DNA of 64,000 nucleotides, taken from Streptomyces sp. NBC_00683 (GTDB lineage Bacteria > Actinomycetota > Actinomycetes > Streptomycetales > Streptomycetaceae). Made by a program: the position numbers and the translations under genes. The stretch lies in contig NZ_CP109013.1 in assembly GCF_036226745.1 (NCBI RefSeq), positions 8,432,001 through 8,496,000 of the forward strand. Direction: 5' to 3'. Below the pieces are notes generated by a model. That model did not search any database, was not told the DNA's origin, and saw only the letters and a program-made list of their open reading frames with translations. Positions 34,959-42,982 of this stretch are shown piece by piece (position 1 is the first letter of the stretch; each line of letters begins with the position of its first letter).

Positions 34959-35468
34959 TCAGTCCCCCGCCCCAACGGCCGACCCCTTGTGAAGGAACTG
35001 CTTCGCTGCCTCAACTGCTTCCCCGTTGAGTTCCTCGACGGAGACGCCCCAGCTCTCCTCCCAGCCGTCCAAGTTGTGCGCGCAGTGGACGAGGGGTTCC
35101 AGTTCCACGGGGTAGCCGAGGTCATAGGCGATGTCTGCCCAGATGAGGTGGGTGCCGACTGCGGGATCCAGGGATCCGTCTGCGATCTGACCGGCGACCC
35201 AATGGGCCATGGCCCACTTCGCGGCCCGAGGGTCAGCGGGCGGGTGGAAGAGCAGTCCCAGCTCCTCCAACACCTGGTCGAAGAGAGCCGGAGCCTCGGG
35301 CTCTTCGCTCCGGAGGAGACCGGCCAGCATCGCGAGGGAGGGACTCTCGACCCCGGCGATCAGCGCGTCCAGCCCAGCATGGATGAGCCGGTCCGACCCG
35401 ACGTGCCTACCGAATGCCCTCTCGCGCGCCATGTGGTTGAGCTGCTTGAGAGCGTCGTCGCGGGTCAT
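34959..35468 (-). CDS. Hypothetical protein (169 residues)
   Basis: The start is placed at the ATG giving MTRDDALKQLNHMARERAFG; an upstream in-frame extension to 35513 looks non-coding. The protein is helical and acidic with an ARM/HEAT-like feel (LDALIAGVESPSLAMLAGLL, KWAMAHWVAGQIADGSLDPA, VGTHLIWADIAYDLGYPVEL, EPLVHCAHNLDGWEESWGVS). The family is unknown to me, but the alternating helix pattern and tryptophan-acid end are typical of small Streptomyces accessory genes. It stands alone, next to an ISL3 relic. Confidence 0.65.
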   Translation of the reverse strand: MTRDDALKQLNHMARERAFGRHVGSDRLIHAGLDALIAGVESPSLAMLAGLLRSEEPEAPALFDQVLEELGLLFHPPADPRAAKWAMAHWVAGQIADGSLDPAVGTHLIWADIAYDLGYPVELEPLVHCAHNLDGWEESWGVSVEELNGEAVEAAKQFLHKGSAVGAGD

Positions 35469-35557
35469 CACAGTCTTCTCGATCGGCCATCCGGGAGAAG
35501 GAGACTCGCACATTCTCAGACTGTGCTGCCATCGAGTTCCTCCTGCGTGTTCGCCGA

Positions 35558-36045
35558 TCAGGACATGAGAACCCGTTTCCGCAGGAGGGCGAAGCCCGCG
35601 CGACCGAACATCTGGCGCTTGAGCATTTTGATCCTGTTGACATGTCCTTCAACGATGCCTGAGTTCCAGGGCAGGGTCAGGCCGGCGATGACGGCGTCCC
35701 GGTCTCGTTCGAGTCCTGTGGCGAGGGTGTGGAGGCTGGGGGGGTCGTCCTGTCGGACGGCGTCGAGCCAGTCCGGCAGCTGTTCGCCCTGGCGCTCGGA
35801 CAGCATGGTCGCGAACGACCGGACGTGGCGGGTGAGGGCGGCGATCTCAGGGCAGTTGGCTGAGATGTTCTTGAGCTGGAGTTGCTCCGGGTCGGTCAGG
35901 GTCTCGGGGCGGCGGAGGATCCATCCGGCGACTGAGCGAGGCCGGGCCGCCACCGGACGGGGTGATGTCCGTTTGAGGTGCAGGTAAGCACGGACGTGTC
36001 CGTAGCTTCCCTGGTAACCGAGGGGGACGACCTCCTCCCATAGCT
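35558..36045 (-). pseudogene. ISL3-family transposase C-terminal fragment A
   Basis: The minus frame contains KLWEEVVPLGYQGSYGHVRA, DPEQLQLKNISANCPEIAAL, LTLPWNSGIVEGHVNRIKML and KRQMFGRAGFALLRKRVLMS. This is the C-terminal third of an ISL3 transposase including the E of the DDE triad (VEGHVNRIKM). The N-terminal two thirds are absent. Two further ISL3 C-termini lie at 52283 and 53148. Confidence 0.85.
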
Positions 36046-36046
36046 T

Positions 36047-36304
36047 TCAGGCGTTGGTGCAACCCTCACTCCAGCGGTCGTCGAGGTAAGGTCGCGTGTT
36101 GGTATCCCAGGCCACGTCGTCATCAACGGTCCACTCCACATAGTGCTCGCGGCCCACTTCTGTCGGGTCGCCGCACCAGAGCGCCACGACGGTGCCCACC
36201 TCCGAGCGCACCCGGACCGTCGTGGGCCCGCAGGGGGCCTGTCGCACTGCTTCGACCTGTACCAGCATCCCGCAAGCCATGAGTGCCTCGAAGCCGGCCG
36301 CCAT
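36047..36304 (-). CDS. Small hypothetical protein, possibly truncated
   Basis: A protein of 85 residues (MAAGFEALMACGMLVQVEAV, STEVGTVVALWCGDPTEVG region, HYVEWTVDDDVAWDTNTRPY). It ends within two bases of the ISL3 relic, so the tail may have been altered by that insertion. It is beta-rich and acidic. I know of no family; a real small gene is plausible from the coding composition. Confidence 0.45.
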   Translation of the reverse strand: MAAGFEALMACGMLVQVEAVRQAPCGPTTVRVRSEVGTVVALWCGDPTEVGREHYVEWTVDDDVAWDTNTRPYLDDRWSEGCTNA

Positions 36305-36393
36305 CTAAGGGCTGTCCCGCAAATGATCTTTCGTGTGCGACGCTCGGTTCAGGCGCGCGGCCTCGTCGGCCTCCGCTCGTGTGCTGCGTTGCT

Positions 36394-36711
36394 TCAGGTC
36401 CGGGCGGGGAAGTCAGGGTGGTCGGCGTAGGGCAAAGCAAGGTCACGCAAGTCGTGGCACGGCCAGGGATCGCGGGCGTGGCGGGCCAGGATGCGCCGCT
36501 TGGCCTCGATCTCGCGCAGGACGCGGGCCGGGTCGTGCAGGGCCACATGCAGAGCGATCGTGGGGTGGAAACCGGGGACGTCCACCTGACAGAAATCGAC
36601 CGTGTCTCCGTGGGCAGACCACTCCCCGCATCCGTCACCGTCGCAACGCCGGGCCAAGTCGGCCTCCTCGCCCAGCCGCGCCTCAATGAACCTCACCAGC
36701 TCTTTAGTCAT
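36394..36711 (-). CDS. DUF6221 family protein
   Basis: A protein of 105 residues from the ATG at 36711 (MTKELVRFIEARLGEEADLA). The family hallmark is clear in HVALHDPARVLREIEAKRRI and the end DPWPCHDLRDLALPYADHPD. DUF6221 proteins are small Streptomyces proteins of unknown function, usually 120-150 residues with a longer middle loop; this one is on the short side. It looks intact. It is convergent with nothing; the IS5 relic starts 46 bases upstream on the other strand. Confidence 0.75.
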   Translation of the reverse strand: MTKELVRFIEARLGEEADLARRCDGDGCGEWSAHGDTVDFCQVDVPGFHPTIALHVALHDPARVLREIEAKRRILARHARDPWPCHDLRDLALPYADHPDFPART

Positions 36712-36757
36712 AGAGGCATTCTCGATGTTGTGCAGGGCGCCATGGAACGATCTTGCG

Positions 36758-37524
36758 GTGGCTGGTGTGATCACGGCGTCAGAGCCGTCTTGGATAGCCC
36801 CCTTCAGCGGGCTGAGCCCGCGGTCCTTCGGGAAGCTGGTGACCGCGCTGCGCCGTGAAGGCGCAGACCCGGTTCGCAAGGGACGCCCCTGGTCACTCCA
36901 CTTGGAGGACCGGTGCTGCTCGCGGCGGCCTACTGGCGAACGAACTTGACGATGCGCCAACTCGCCCCGCTCTTCGGCATATCGAAGTCCGCGGCCGACC
37001 GGATCATCGACCACCTCGGCCCCGCGCTCGCCCTGAGGCCCCGCAAGCGGTTCCGCAAGGACGCCGTGCTCATCGTGGACGGCACCCTGGTGCCCACTCG
37101 CGATCACACCGTTGCCGAGCAGTCCAAGAACTACCGGTACTCCACGAACCACCAGGTCTTCATCGACGCCGATACCCGGCTTGTCGTGGTGATCGGCCGG
37201 CCCCTTCCCGGGAACCGCAACGACTGCAAGGCGCGGGAGGAGTCAGGTGCGACGGCTGCCGTGGGCAAGACCATGACGATCGCCGACGGCGGCTATCCGG
37301 GCACAGGACTCGTCATGCCTCATCGCCGCCGCCAAGGCGAAGAACTGCCCGACTGGAAACAAGCCCACAACACGTCCCACAAACAGGTCCGCGCCCGTGT
37401 CGAGCATGTCTTCGCCCGCATGAAGACCTGGAAGATCCTCCGCGACTGCCGCCTCAAGGGCGATGGCGTCCACCACGCCATGCTCGGTATCGCCCGCCTG
37501 CACAACATCAACCTCGCCGGATAG
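36758..37524 (+). pseudogene. IS5-family transposase with one-base deletion
   Basis: The N-terminal frame (VAGVITASEPSWIAPFSGLS, PRSFGKLVTALRREGADPVR, KGRPWSLHLEDR) must shift near 36911 to continue as VLLAAAYWRTNLTMRQLAPL, FGISKSAADRIIDHLG, AVLIVDGTLVPTRDHTV (first D), MTIADGGYPGTGLVMPHRRR and RVEHVFARMKTWKILRDCRL (E). Restoring a single G in the GACCGGTGCTG context would fix it. Everything else is intact, so inactivation appears recent. Confidence 0.85.
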
Positions 37525-37602
37525 ACGACCGGTCGGGTCGATCACCGACCGCGTCCGCACCAGGCAGAGACCAATTACGGGACAGGTCTTAGGGTGCGGA
37601 GT

Positions 37603-38436
37603 ATGAGCCAGAGCCCCGTCGACCCCGTCGCGCACAACCGCCTCGCCTGGGACCGTGAGGTGGAGAAGGACAACGAGTGGTCACGCCCGGTCGGCCCCGA
37701 GGTGATCGCGCAGGCGCGGGCCGGCCAGTGGTCCATCGTCCTGATCGGGTACGAGCCGGTCGACCCGACCTGGTTCCCGCCGGAGATCGCCGATTGCGAC
37801 GTGCTCTGCCTCGCCTCCGGCGGCGGGCAGCAGGGTCCGGTGCTGGCCGCGGCGGGCGCGCGGGTGACCGTCTTCGACAACTCGCCCCGTCAGCTGGTGC
37901 AGGACGAGATGGTCGCGGTGCGGGAAGGACTCGACCTACGCACCGTGCTCGGCGACGCGCGCGACCTGAGCCCGTTCCCGGACGCCTCGTTCGACCTTGT
38001 CGTCCACCCGGTCTCCAACCTGTTCATCCCGGAGCTGGCGCCGGTCTGGCGCGAGTGCCACCGCGTGCTGCGCCCCGGCGGGACGCTGCTGTCCGGCTTC
38101 CTGAACCCGGACGTCTACCTCTTCGACGCCGAGTCCTTGGAGGCGCGCGGCGAGCTGATGGTGCGCCACCGCCTGCCGTATAGCGACCTCACCCACCTGG
38201 AGCCCGCCGAGCGGCAAAGGTTGTGGGGCCTCGACGCGCCGGTGGAGTACAGCCACACGCTCACCGATCAGCTGGGCGGGCAGATCGCGGCGGGCTTCGT
38301 CATCACCGGCTTCGCCGAGGCACCGCACCACTCGGAGGCCACCGCCGGCTGGCTCTCCGGCTACTTCGCCACGAAAGCGGTCAAGCTTGCTGGTGCCGTC
38401 ACTGACCCTGCACCGGCCGGGCCAGGTCAGCAGTAA
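37603..38436 (+). CDS. Class I SAM-dependent methyltransferase
   Basis: A protein of about 277 residues (MSQSPVDPVAHNRLAWDREV); the GTG at 37594 is an alternative start. The Rossmann-type methyltransferase core shows motif I as VLCLASGGGQQGPVLAAAGA, motif II VTVFDNSPRQL, motif III LGDARDLSPFPDASFDLVVH and motif IV/V ECHRVLRPGGTLLSGFLN. The A-S-G-G-G-Q-Q glycine loop is characteristic of a common actinobacterial subgroup annotated only as methyltransferase. The substrate is not determinable. The gene sits right after the IS5 copy, so expression may depend on sequences inside that IS. Confidence 0.92.
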   Translation: MSQSPVDPVAHNRLAWDREVEKDNEWSRPVGPEVIAQARAGQWSIVLIGYEPVDPTWFPPEIADCDVLCLASGGGQQGPVLAAAGARVTVFDNSPRQLVQDEMVAVREGLDLRTVLGDARDLSPFPDASFDLVVHPVSNLFIPELAPVWRECHRVLRPGGTLLSGFLNPDVYLFDAESLEARGELMVRHRLPYSDLTHLEPAERQRLWGLDAPVEYSHTLTDQLGGQIAAGFVITGFAEAPHHSEATAGWLSGYFATKAVKLAGAVTDPAPAGPGQQ

Positions 38437-38647
38437 GACCGGCTGGCGGCTGGCGGCTGGGTCAGGTGGGCCCGGAAGATGACGAACGAGAAGCGGCGCC
38501 CGCCCCACTCCTCGTCGTACAGGGGGTGCACAGGCTCCTCTCCGGCCGCGCAGGCAGTGGTGGGGGAGCACCCCCGGGGAGCGAGAGGCGACTTCACGTC
38601 ACCACAGGGGGTTGTATGAGCACGGACAGCCGGATAGGACTGTCCGC

Positions 38648-38998
38648 GTGACTGATCAACGCAGCTTCGCCCGTACCGTCATCGCGCTCTCCCTGGCCGT
38701 GATCGCCTGTTGTGCGCTCACTTTCACCATCATGCTGTTGGCCGGGAGTCCCGCCGTGCAGCCGCAGCGCGTTCTGGATCAGGACGCGCTGGCGCGGGCG
38801 GTACTCAACAACGTCAACTCCGCCGACTTCGCCGAGCCCCCGACCATCGACGATGTCAGCTGCCCCGCTTCCATCCCCGTCGAGGCCGGCCGGGAGTTTA
38901 AGTGCAAGGTCAACGGCGTCCGCGACGGCAACAGCAGCGGCCTTGCCTGGGTCAAGGTGAAGATCGAGGACGATCAGGGCGACCTGTCACTGGGCTGA
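38648..38998 (+). CDS. DUF4333 domain membrane protein
   Basis: A protein of 116 residues from a GTG at 38648. One N-terminal membrane helix (TVIALSLAVIACCALTFTIM) is followed by an extracytoplasmic domain with VLNNVNSADFAEPPTIDDVS and CPASIPVEAGREFKCKVNG, the paired-cysteine DUF4333 signature. Such proteins are single-pass, small and of unknown role in actinobacteria. Its 3' end overlaps the convergent acetyltransferase gene by 47 bases. The 200 bases upstream show no gene. Confidence 0.82.
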   Translation: MTDQRSFARTVIALSLAVIACCALTFTIMLLAGSPAVQPQRVLDQDALARAVLNNVNSADFAEPPTIDDVSCPASIPVEAGREFKCKVNGVRDGNSSGLAWVKVKIEDDQGDLSLG

Positions 38999-39572
38999 CG
39001 AACGGCAGAGCGAGCGGGACCGCAGCCGTGACATCAGGTCCGTCCCGGCCCTCGCGCCACTCATCTTCAAGGACGCTGAAGATCTCGGAATCCCGCCAAC
39101 CGTCCCGGATCAGCGCGGTGTGACGGAGGCGGCCTTCGCGTGTCATGCCGAGCTTGCCGAGCACTCGTGCCGACCCGAGGTTGCGGGGGTCACAGGTGGC
39201 ATAGACGCGGTGGAGCCCAAGATCCTCGAACCCTCGCGTCAGTAGTTCGTTGCCGATCGCCGTGCCGATACCTTGGTCCCAAACCCGAGGGTGCACGGCA
39301 TAGCTGATCTCGCCTTGACGTTGTCCCCGGCTCCGGACGTGAAGCACCCCCATGCCGACCACGTCGCCCTCGACACGCGCTGCATACGAGAACCGCCGCT
39401 GCGATGGGTGCGACCACGCCTCGACCGCATCCGCTACGAAAGCGTGCGTTTGCTCTTCGGTGTTCGGCCCCCAAGCCTGGAAACGGCAGGCCTGAGCGAG
39501 GGAAGCCCAAGAGTGGACAGCTCGCCAGTCCGCGAGCTGGATTCTGCTCAAGGTCACCGCATGTCCAGCCAC
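38952..39572 (-). CDS. GNAT family N-acetyltransferase
   Basis: A protein of 206 residues from a GTG at 39572. The GNAT core of the RimJ/RimL type is visible: VVGMGVLHVRSRGQRQGEIS, YAVHPRVWDQGIGTAIGNEL (motif A with the acetyl-CoA loop Q-G-I-G-T-A), LTRGFEDLGLHRVYATCDPR and NLGSARVLGKLGMTREGRLR (motif B). Family members transfer acetyl to protein N-termini, amino groups of antibiotics or other small amines; the target is not decidable here. The C-terminal 35 residues are a low-complexity tail overlapping the neighbour. Confidence 0.88.
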   Translation of the reverse strand: MAGHAVTLSRIQLADWRAVHSWASLAQACRFQAWGPNTEEQTHAFVADAVEAWSHPSQRRFSYAARVEGDVVGMGVLHVRSRGQRQGEISYAVHPRVWDQGIGTAIGNELLTRGFEDLGLHRVYATCDPRNLGSARVLGKLGMTREGRLRHTALIRDGWRDSEIFSVLEDEWREGRDGPDVTAAVPLALPFVSPVTGRPDRPRSSP

Positions 39573-39616
39573 AAGCTGATCTTGCCAGGTGAAGTCGCGC
39601 CGATCTGCAGCAGTTC

Positions 39617-39830
39617 GTGAACCAGCCGCCGTGGGTCGCGCGCCCTGGCCGACGAGGAGGGCAACTTGACGTCGCCAGCCGCAGCATCAACGCCCGCGGC
39701 GTCTGGGGCCGCGCCGTCGACGCCTGGATCGAGGAGGACCTGGCCGAGCTCGACGTGATCTGGGATCAGATCATCGAAGACATCGGCTCCGAGTACGACG
39801 CGTACAGCAACGTCTCCTCCATCGGCTGGG
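39617..39830 (+). pseudogene. Coding remnant of unknown protein
   Basis: Within this stretch SINARGVWGRAVDAWIEEDL, AELDVIWDQIIEDIGSEYDA is coding in character, but the frame upstream looks shifted (around 39655) and the tail degenerates after about 39830. It may be the leftover of a larger helical protein. No family is assigned. Confidence 0.3.
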
Positions 39831-39973
39831 CAGCCGGCACGGAACAAACCCTTCCGGCATCCCAGGGGCGACCTGAAGTGTCGACCGGCGCCATCTCAAG
39901 CAGCGGTGGGCACTACCTCCGACACCGAGGCGAGAGCACGGGGACGACGCCGCGGGCATCCGGCACGGCAGAG

Positions 39974-40532
39974 TCAGCTGCCTCCTTGTCCTACGGGACG
40001 GGAGGATCCGCCTTCCTGTGGACTGATCGTGTCAGACGGGTTGAGGTTGATCTCAGGTGGTGCGGCGGGAGTAAGCCCGCCTGAGGCAGGCTGGATGGGC
40101 GCACGCACGACCGCAGTGGGGAGGGGTCTGGATCCGAGGATGCTGATACGGATCCGAGTGGTCAGGGTCGTTTCCGTCCGGGGGGCTTGGCTGTCCGGCT
40201 GATGGCCTTCGGCGTGCACGGGGCAGTCGGCCCCCATCGTGCAGACCTCTGACGGAAGGGAAGGCATCGGGGGAGGCCGTTTGGTGAAGGTAAGAGTCCG
40301 GGCAGGCGCGCGCGGGTGGGGCGCTGCCGGTTCGCCCCGGGGCGCCATCCAGTCGCCGTTCAGCGGTGGCACGGATGGCGGCGCTGCGGGACGGGGCCAC
40401 GCCCCAGAGGCCCGCCGGGGAAGAGGAGGCCGTCCGCCGACGCCGGGTACGCGCAGGGGCAGGGTGGGGGTGTCCACTGGGGGGACGGGCGGGGTGATGG
40501 CGGCGAGGGTGTGCGGATCCAGCGGGGGAGGC
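39974..40532 (-). other. Proline-rich minus-strand frame, doubtful gene
   Basis: An open minus-strand frame contains PHTLAAITPPVPPVDTPTLP and later CTMGADCPVHAEG, a C-x(5)-C-x(3)-H pattern resembling the end of some Streptomyces zinc-binding proteins. It lacks a start and its codon bias weakens halfway. A degraded gene is possible; no firm gene is seen on the plus strand either. Confidence 0.3.
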
Positions 40533-40696
40533 AACGCTGGGTAGTAGAGCGCGCGTTCGCCCACCTGAACTGGTTCCGCCGACTTCGGGTCCGCTGGGAG
40601 ATCCGCGACGACATCCACGAAGCCTTCCTCACCCTCGGATGCGCACTCATCTGCTGGCGGCGACTGCGCGCTTTGGCAACCGGTGCCGTGGGCTAA
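40533..40696 (+). pseudogene. IS5-family transposase C-terminal fragment
   Basis: The frame RWVVERAFAHLNWFRRLRVR, WEIRDDIHEAFLTLGCALIC is the E-containing C-terminal end of an IS5-type transposase (VERxFAxLxxFRRLRxRWE). Nothing of the N-terminal part remains next to it. Confidence 0.8.
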
Positions 40697-40788
40697 CTAG
40701 TGCCGGATCAAGCAACGTTTGCCCTGTTGTGATGTGACGCGCCGGCCGGGTGCTGTGCCGCACGGCGTGTGACGGTCACCCTGTCGGG

Positions 40789-40985
40789 GTGGCAGAACGA
40801 GTACGCGTGCGCGAGATCGATGACGCAGAGTTTTCACGGCCCTGCGCTACTTCACCCTCGACGGCACGGACCACGCCGATCACAAAGAGCAGGGCAGCAT
40901 GATCCGCCGCTACATCATCTGGCGGAACAACCACGCTGCTGACCAGCGCCTCCGCATGGTCGTGGCCGGAGCGAATGTCGCCTGA
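40789..40985 (+). pseudogene. Internally deleted IS630-family transposase
   Basis: The gene start VAERVRVREIDD is joined after a dozen codons, out of frame, to the C-terminal end TALRYFTLDGTDHADHKEQG, SMIRRYIIWRNNHAADQRLR. The complete middle including the DDE core is missing. It looks like a solo deletion derivative. Confidence 0.75.
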
Positions 40986-41006
40986 ACCCGACCTCGTCGG
41001 CGGTCA

Positions 41007-41699
41007 CTACTGCCGGTCAGGCCACAGTCCGTCCGGCACCACGGTTGCCTGGGTCTGAGCGGCCAGCCATGTCTTAACCTCGTGCCAGGCGGCCTGTTCC
41101 TCCGCCGCGGTGCCCCACCACCAGGTGAATGGCGAGTCGTCGGACGTCAACTCCTCCCGCCACCAGCCGACGCTCTCAGTCAGATGGTGGCGGGCGACCG
41201 TGCCCCTCTCCACCTCCCAGCGGGCGAGCCACGGGGCGACTGAGGAACTCGCGGTCACACAGCTCTCGAAGACCTCGCACGCCGGGGTCGGTGGCGACTC
41301 CATCCGCAGGGCCTGTGTCCACCACGCCTCCAGAAAACCGGCCACCGCCCCAGCCTGCTCGCGGGGCCACCGCGACCAGCCCGCCGCGGCCAGTCCACGA
41401 GCCATGAGAGCGGACTCGACCGCGCCCTCGGCGAGCACCACGACGAGCTGCGGCAGGACGCGACGGATGATCGCGGGCTGGTCGTCCCAGTGGAAAGGAT
41501 CTTTCTGCGCGACCCGGCCCACAAGATCCGTCGGGAGACGGACGTCAGGAGTCCGCAGCAGCTCGACCTCGACCTCATCGAAGCACCGGCCGCACACGGT
41601 CTCGTCCGCTTGGGCCGTCATGCCGCCGAAGGTCGTCGCGACCCTCGCCACCGCAGCGGCAAGGACATCGCCATCTGGAGAAGTCACCGTGCACCCCAT
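41007..41699 (-). CDS. Hypothetical protein (230 residues)
   Basis: It starts at the ATG at 41699 (MGCTVTSPDGDVLAAAVARV). An N-terminal helical segment is followed by ADETVCGRCFDEVEVELLRT, with a CxxC pair that could bind metal. The rest is a long helical part rich in tryptophan (AAAGWSRWPREQAGAVAGFL, EAWWTQALRMESPPTPACEV, VGWWREELTSDDSPFTWWWG). The composition is coding throughout. I do not recognise it, but helical tryptophan-rich proteins of this length are frequent among orphan immunity-like genes in actinobacteria. Confidence 0.68.
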   Translation of the reverse strand: MGCTVTSPDGDVLAAAVARVATTFGGMTAQADETVCGRCFDEVEVELLRTPDVRLPTDLVGRVAQKDPFHWDDQPAIIRRVLPQLVVVLAEGAVESALMARGLAAAGWSRWPREQAGAVAGFLEAWWTQALRMESPPTPACEVFESCVTASSSVAPWLARWEVERGTVARHHLTESVGWWREELTSDDSPFTWWWGTAAEEQAAWHEVKTWLAAQTQATVVPDGLWPDRQ

Positions 41700-41794
41700 C
41701 AAGACTCCAGCAGGCTGCCCCAGCCGAAGAGAGCGACGCTACCAGGCGACAACCCACCCATCAGAACAGGGCGAACATTGCCTGATGCGGCACC

Positions 41795-41823
41795 AGTGCT
41801 CTGACCGCTTAGGTTCACCGGGT
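41795..41823. repeat. Dispersed 29-bp repeat, copy 3 (left bracket of phosphatase cassette)
   Basis: AGTGCTCTGACCGCTTAGG followed by TTCACCGGGT. Together with copy 4 in inverted orientation at 42446-42468 it encloses only the histidine phosphatase gene. Confidence 0.75.
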
Positions 41824-41896
41824 CGGCGGTGGCATGGTGGGGGAGCCGCCCACTCGCCCGTGCAGCCTGGCCTGTCAAGGACATTCAGGAGCCCTG

Positions 41897-42448
41897 ATGG
41901 CAGTAGAGATCGTCTACGAGACCCACGCCACCACCACCGACAACGAGGCCTGCATCGCCACCGGCTGGCTCCCGGGCCGACTCTCGGACCTGGGCTGCCG
42001 CCAGGCCCGGGAACTGGGGGAGCGCCGACCCGGCGACGGCTTCGCAGCAGTGTTCGTCTCCGACCTGCACCGAGCCGTCCAGACAGCCCGGATCGCGTTT
42101 CCCGACGGCCGGCCCCCGATTCGCCGGGACATCCGATTGCGTGAATGCAACTACGGCGATCTCAACGGACACCCGCTCTCCCTCATCGCCGCCCAACGAG
42201 CCCAGCACATCGACGAACCGTTTCCCGGAGGCCAGAGCTACCGCCAGGTCGCCACGGCCACCCGCGCCTTCCTCCACGACATCGCCACCGGATGGGACGG
42301 CAGCAGAATCCTCGTTATCGCCCACTCGGCCAACCGATGGGCACTGGAACATCTGCTCGCCGGAACACCGCTGGACGAACTGCTCCAAGCACCGCCCGCC
42401 TGGCGGCCGGGCTGGAGCTACACGCTGTCTGCCGACTGGCCCGCCTGA
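41897..42448 (+). CDS. Histidine phosphatase (phosphoglycerate mutase-like) superfamily protein
   Basis: A protein of 183 residues from the ATG at 41897 (MAVEIVYETHATTTDNEACI). The phosphohistidine motif, normally R-H-G-x-T, is E-T-H-A-T here, so the catalytic histidine is kept but the preceding arginine is replaced. Later parts are conventional: LSDLGCRQARELGERR, VFVSDLHRAVQTARIAF, LRECNYGDLNGHPL and VIAHSANRWALEHLLAG with the second histidine. The loss of the first arginine is seen in a divergent actinobacterial subgroup; activity is uncertain. The gene is bracketed by inverted copies of a dispersed repeat. Confidence 0.88.
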   Translation: MAVEIVYETHATTTDNEACIATGWLPGRLSDLGCRQARELGERRPGDGFAAVFVSDLHRAVQTARIAFPDGRPPIRRDIRLRECNYGDLNGHPLSLIAAQRAQHIDEPFPGGQSYRQVATATRAFLHDIATGWDGSRILVIAHSANRWALEHLLAGTPLDELLQAPPAWRPGWSYTLSADWPA

Positions 42449-42468
42449 ACCTATGCGGTCAGAGCACT
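42446..42468. repeat. Dispersed repeat, copy 4 (inverted; right bracket)
   Basis: TGAACCTATGCGGTCAGAGC followed by ACT, the inverse of copy 3 with two differences over 23 bases. It contains the stop codon of both the phosphatase (TGA at 42446) and, on the other strand, the DUF2750 relic (TAG at 42451-42453). Confidence 0.75.
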
Positions 42469-42806
42469 GACCGCCGCTAGCCGGTTAAGGACTTCCCTGG
42501 GGGTGAAGCTCCAGCCGACCAAACGCGGCCCGCTCCAGTTGATGCCGATCACGAGTCCGTCCCGGGCGGCATCGGGCAGTACAAGATCGCACCAGGTGTC
42601 CAAGGGCATGGAATCGACGCGGAGCCCACGCCCCCAGATCTTCGCCGCCCTCTGAGCGCGGGGCGAGGTCGACCAGAAGGGAAAACTTCGCGTGCCGTCC
42701 GCGGAGAGGTGAGTCGGGCTTCCGTCGTCATCCCGGCCGAGCCAGACCAGTCTGTTTCACGGACGTCTCGGAAGAATGCCGCTGCTTGCGAACCGCTCTG
42801 ACTCAT
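42451..42806 (-). pseudogene. DUF2750 protein, frameshifted
   Basis: It begins MSQSGSQAAAFFRDV, then loses one base near 42750 and continues as LVWLGRDDDGSPTHLSADGT, RSFPFWSTSPRAQRAAKIWG, VDSMPLDTWCDLVLPDAARD and GLVIGINWSGPRLVGWSF. The DUF2750 pattern (FPFWSSxxxA, then INWxGxRxxG) is clear across the two frames. The stop is supplied by the dispersed repeat. Confidence 0.8.
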
Positions 42807-42982
42807 GGCCACCGAGCCTAGCGCTCCCCAAGACCCATTTCGTTAGGAGTTCTAAGCAAGGGGAACGGGCGTCGACCGTGCGGGGTGACGGGATCGCTAC
42901 TGGACGGTGGGGCCCCCAGGAGCGTGGACGGGACCGTAGGAACGGCCACGGCTTGCGCTGCGGGCTGGCAAACTCCGCGCTC

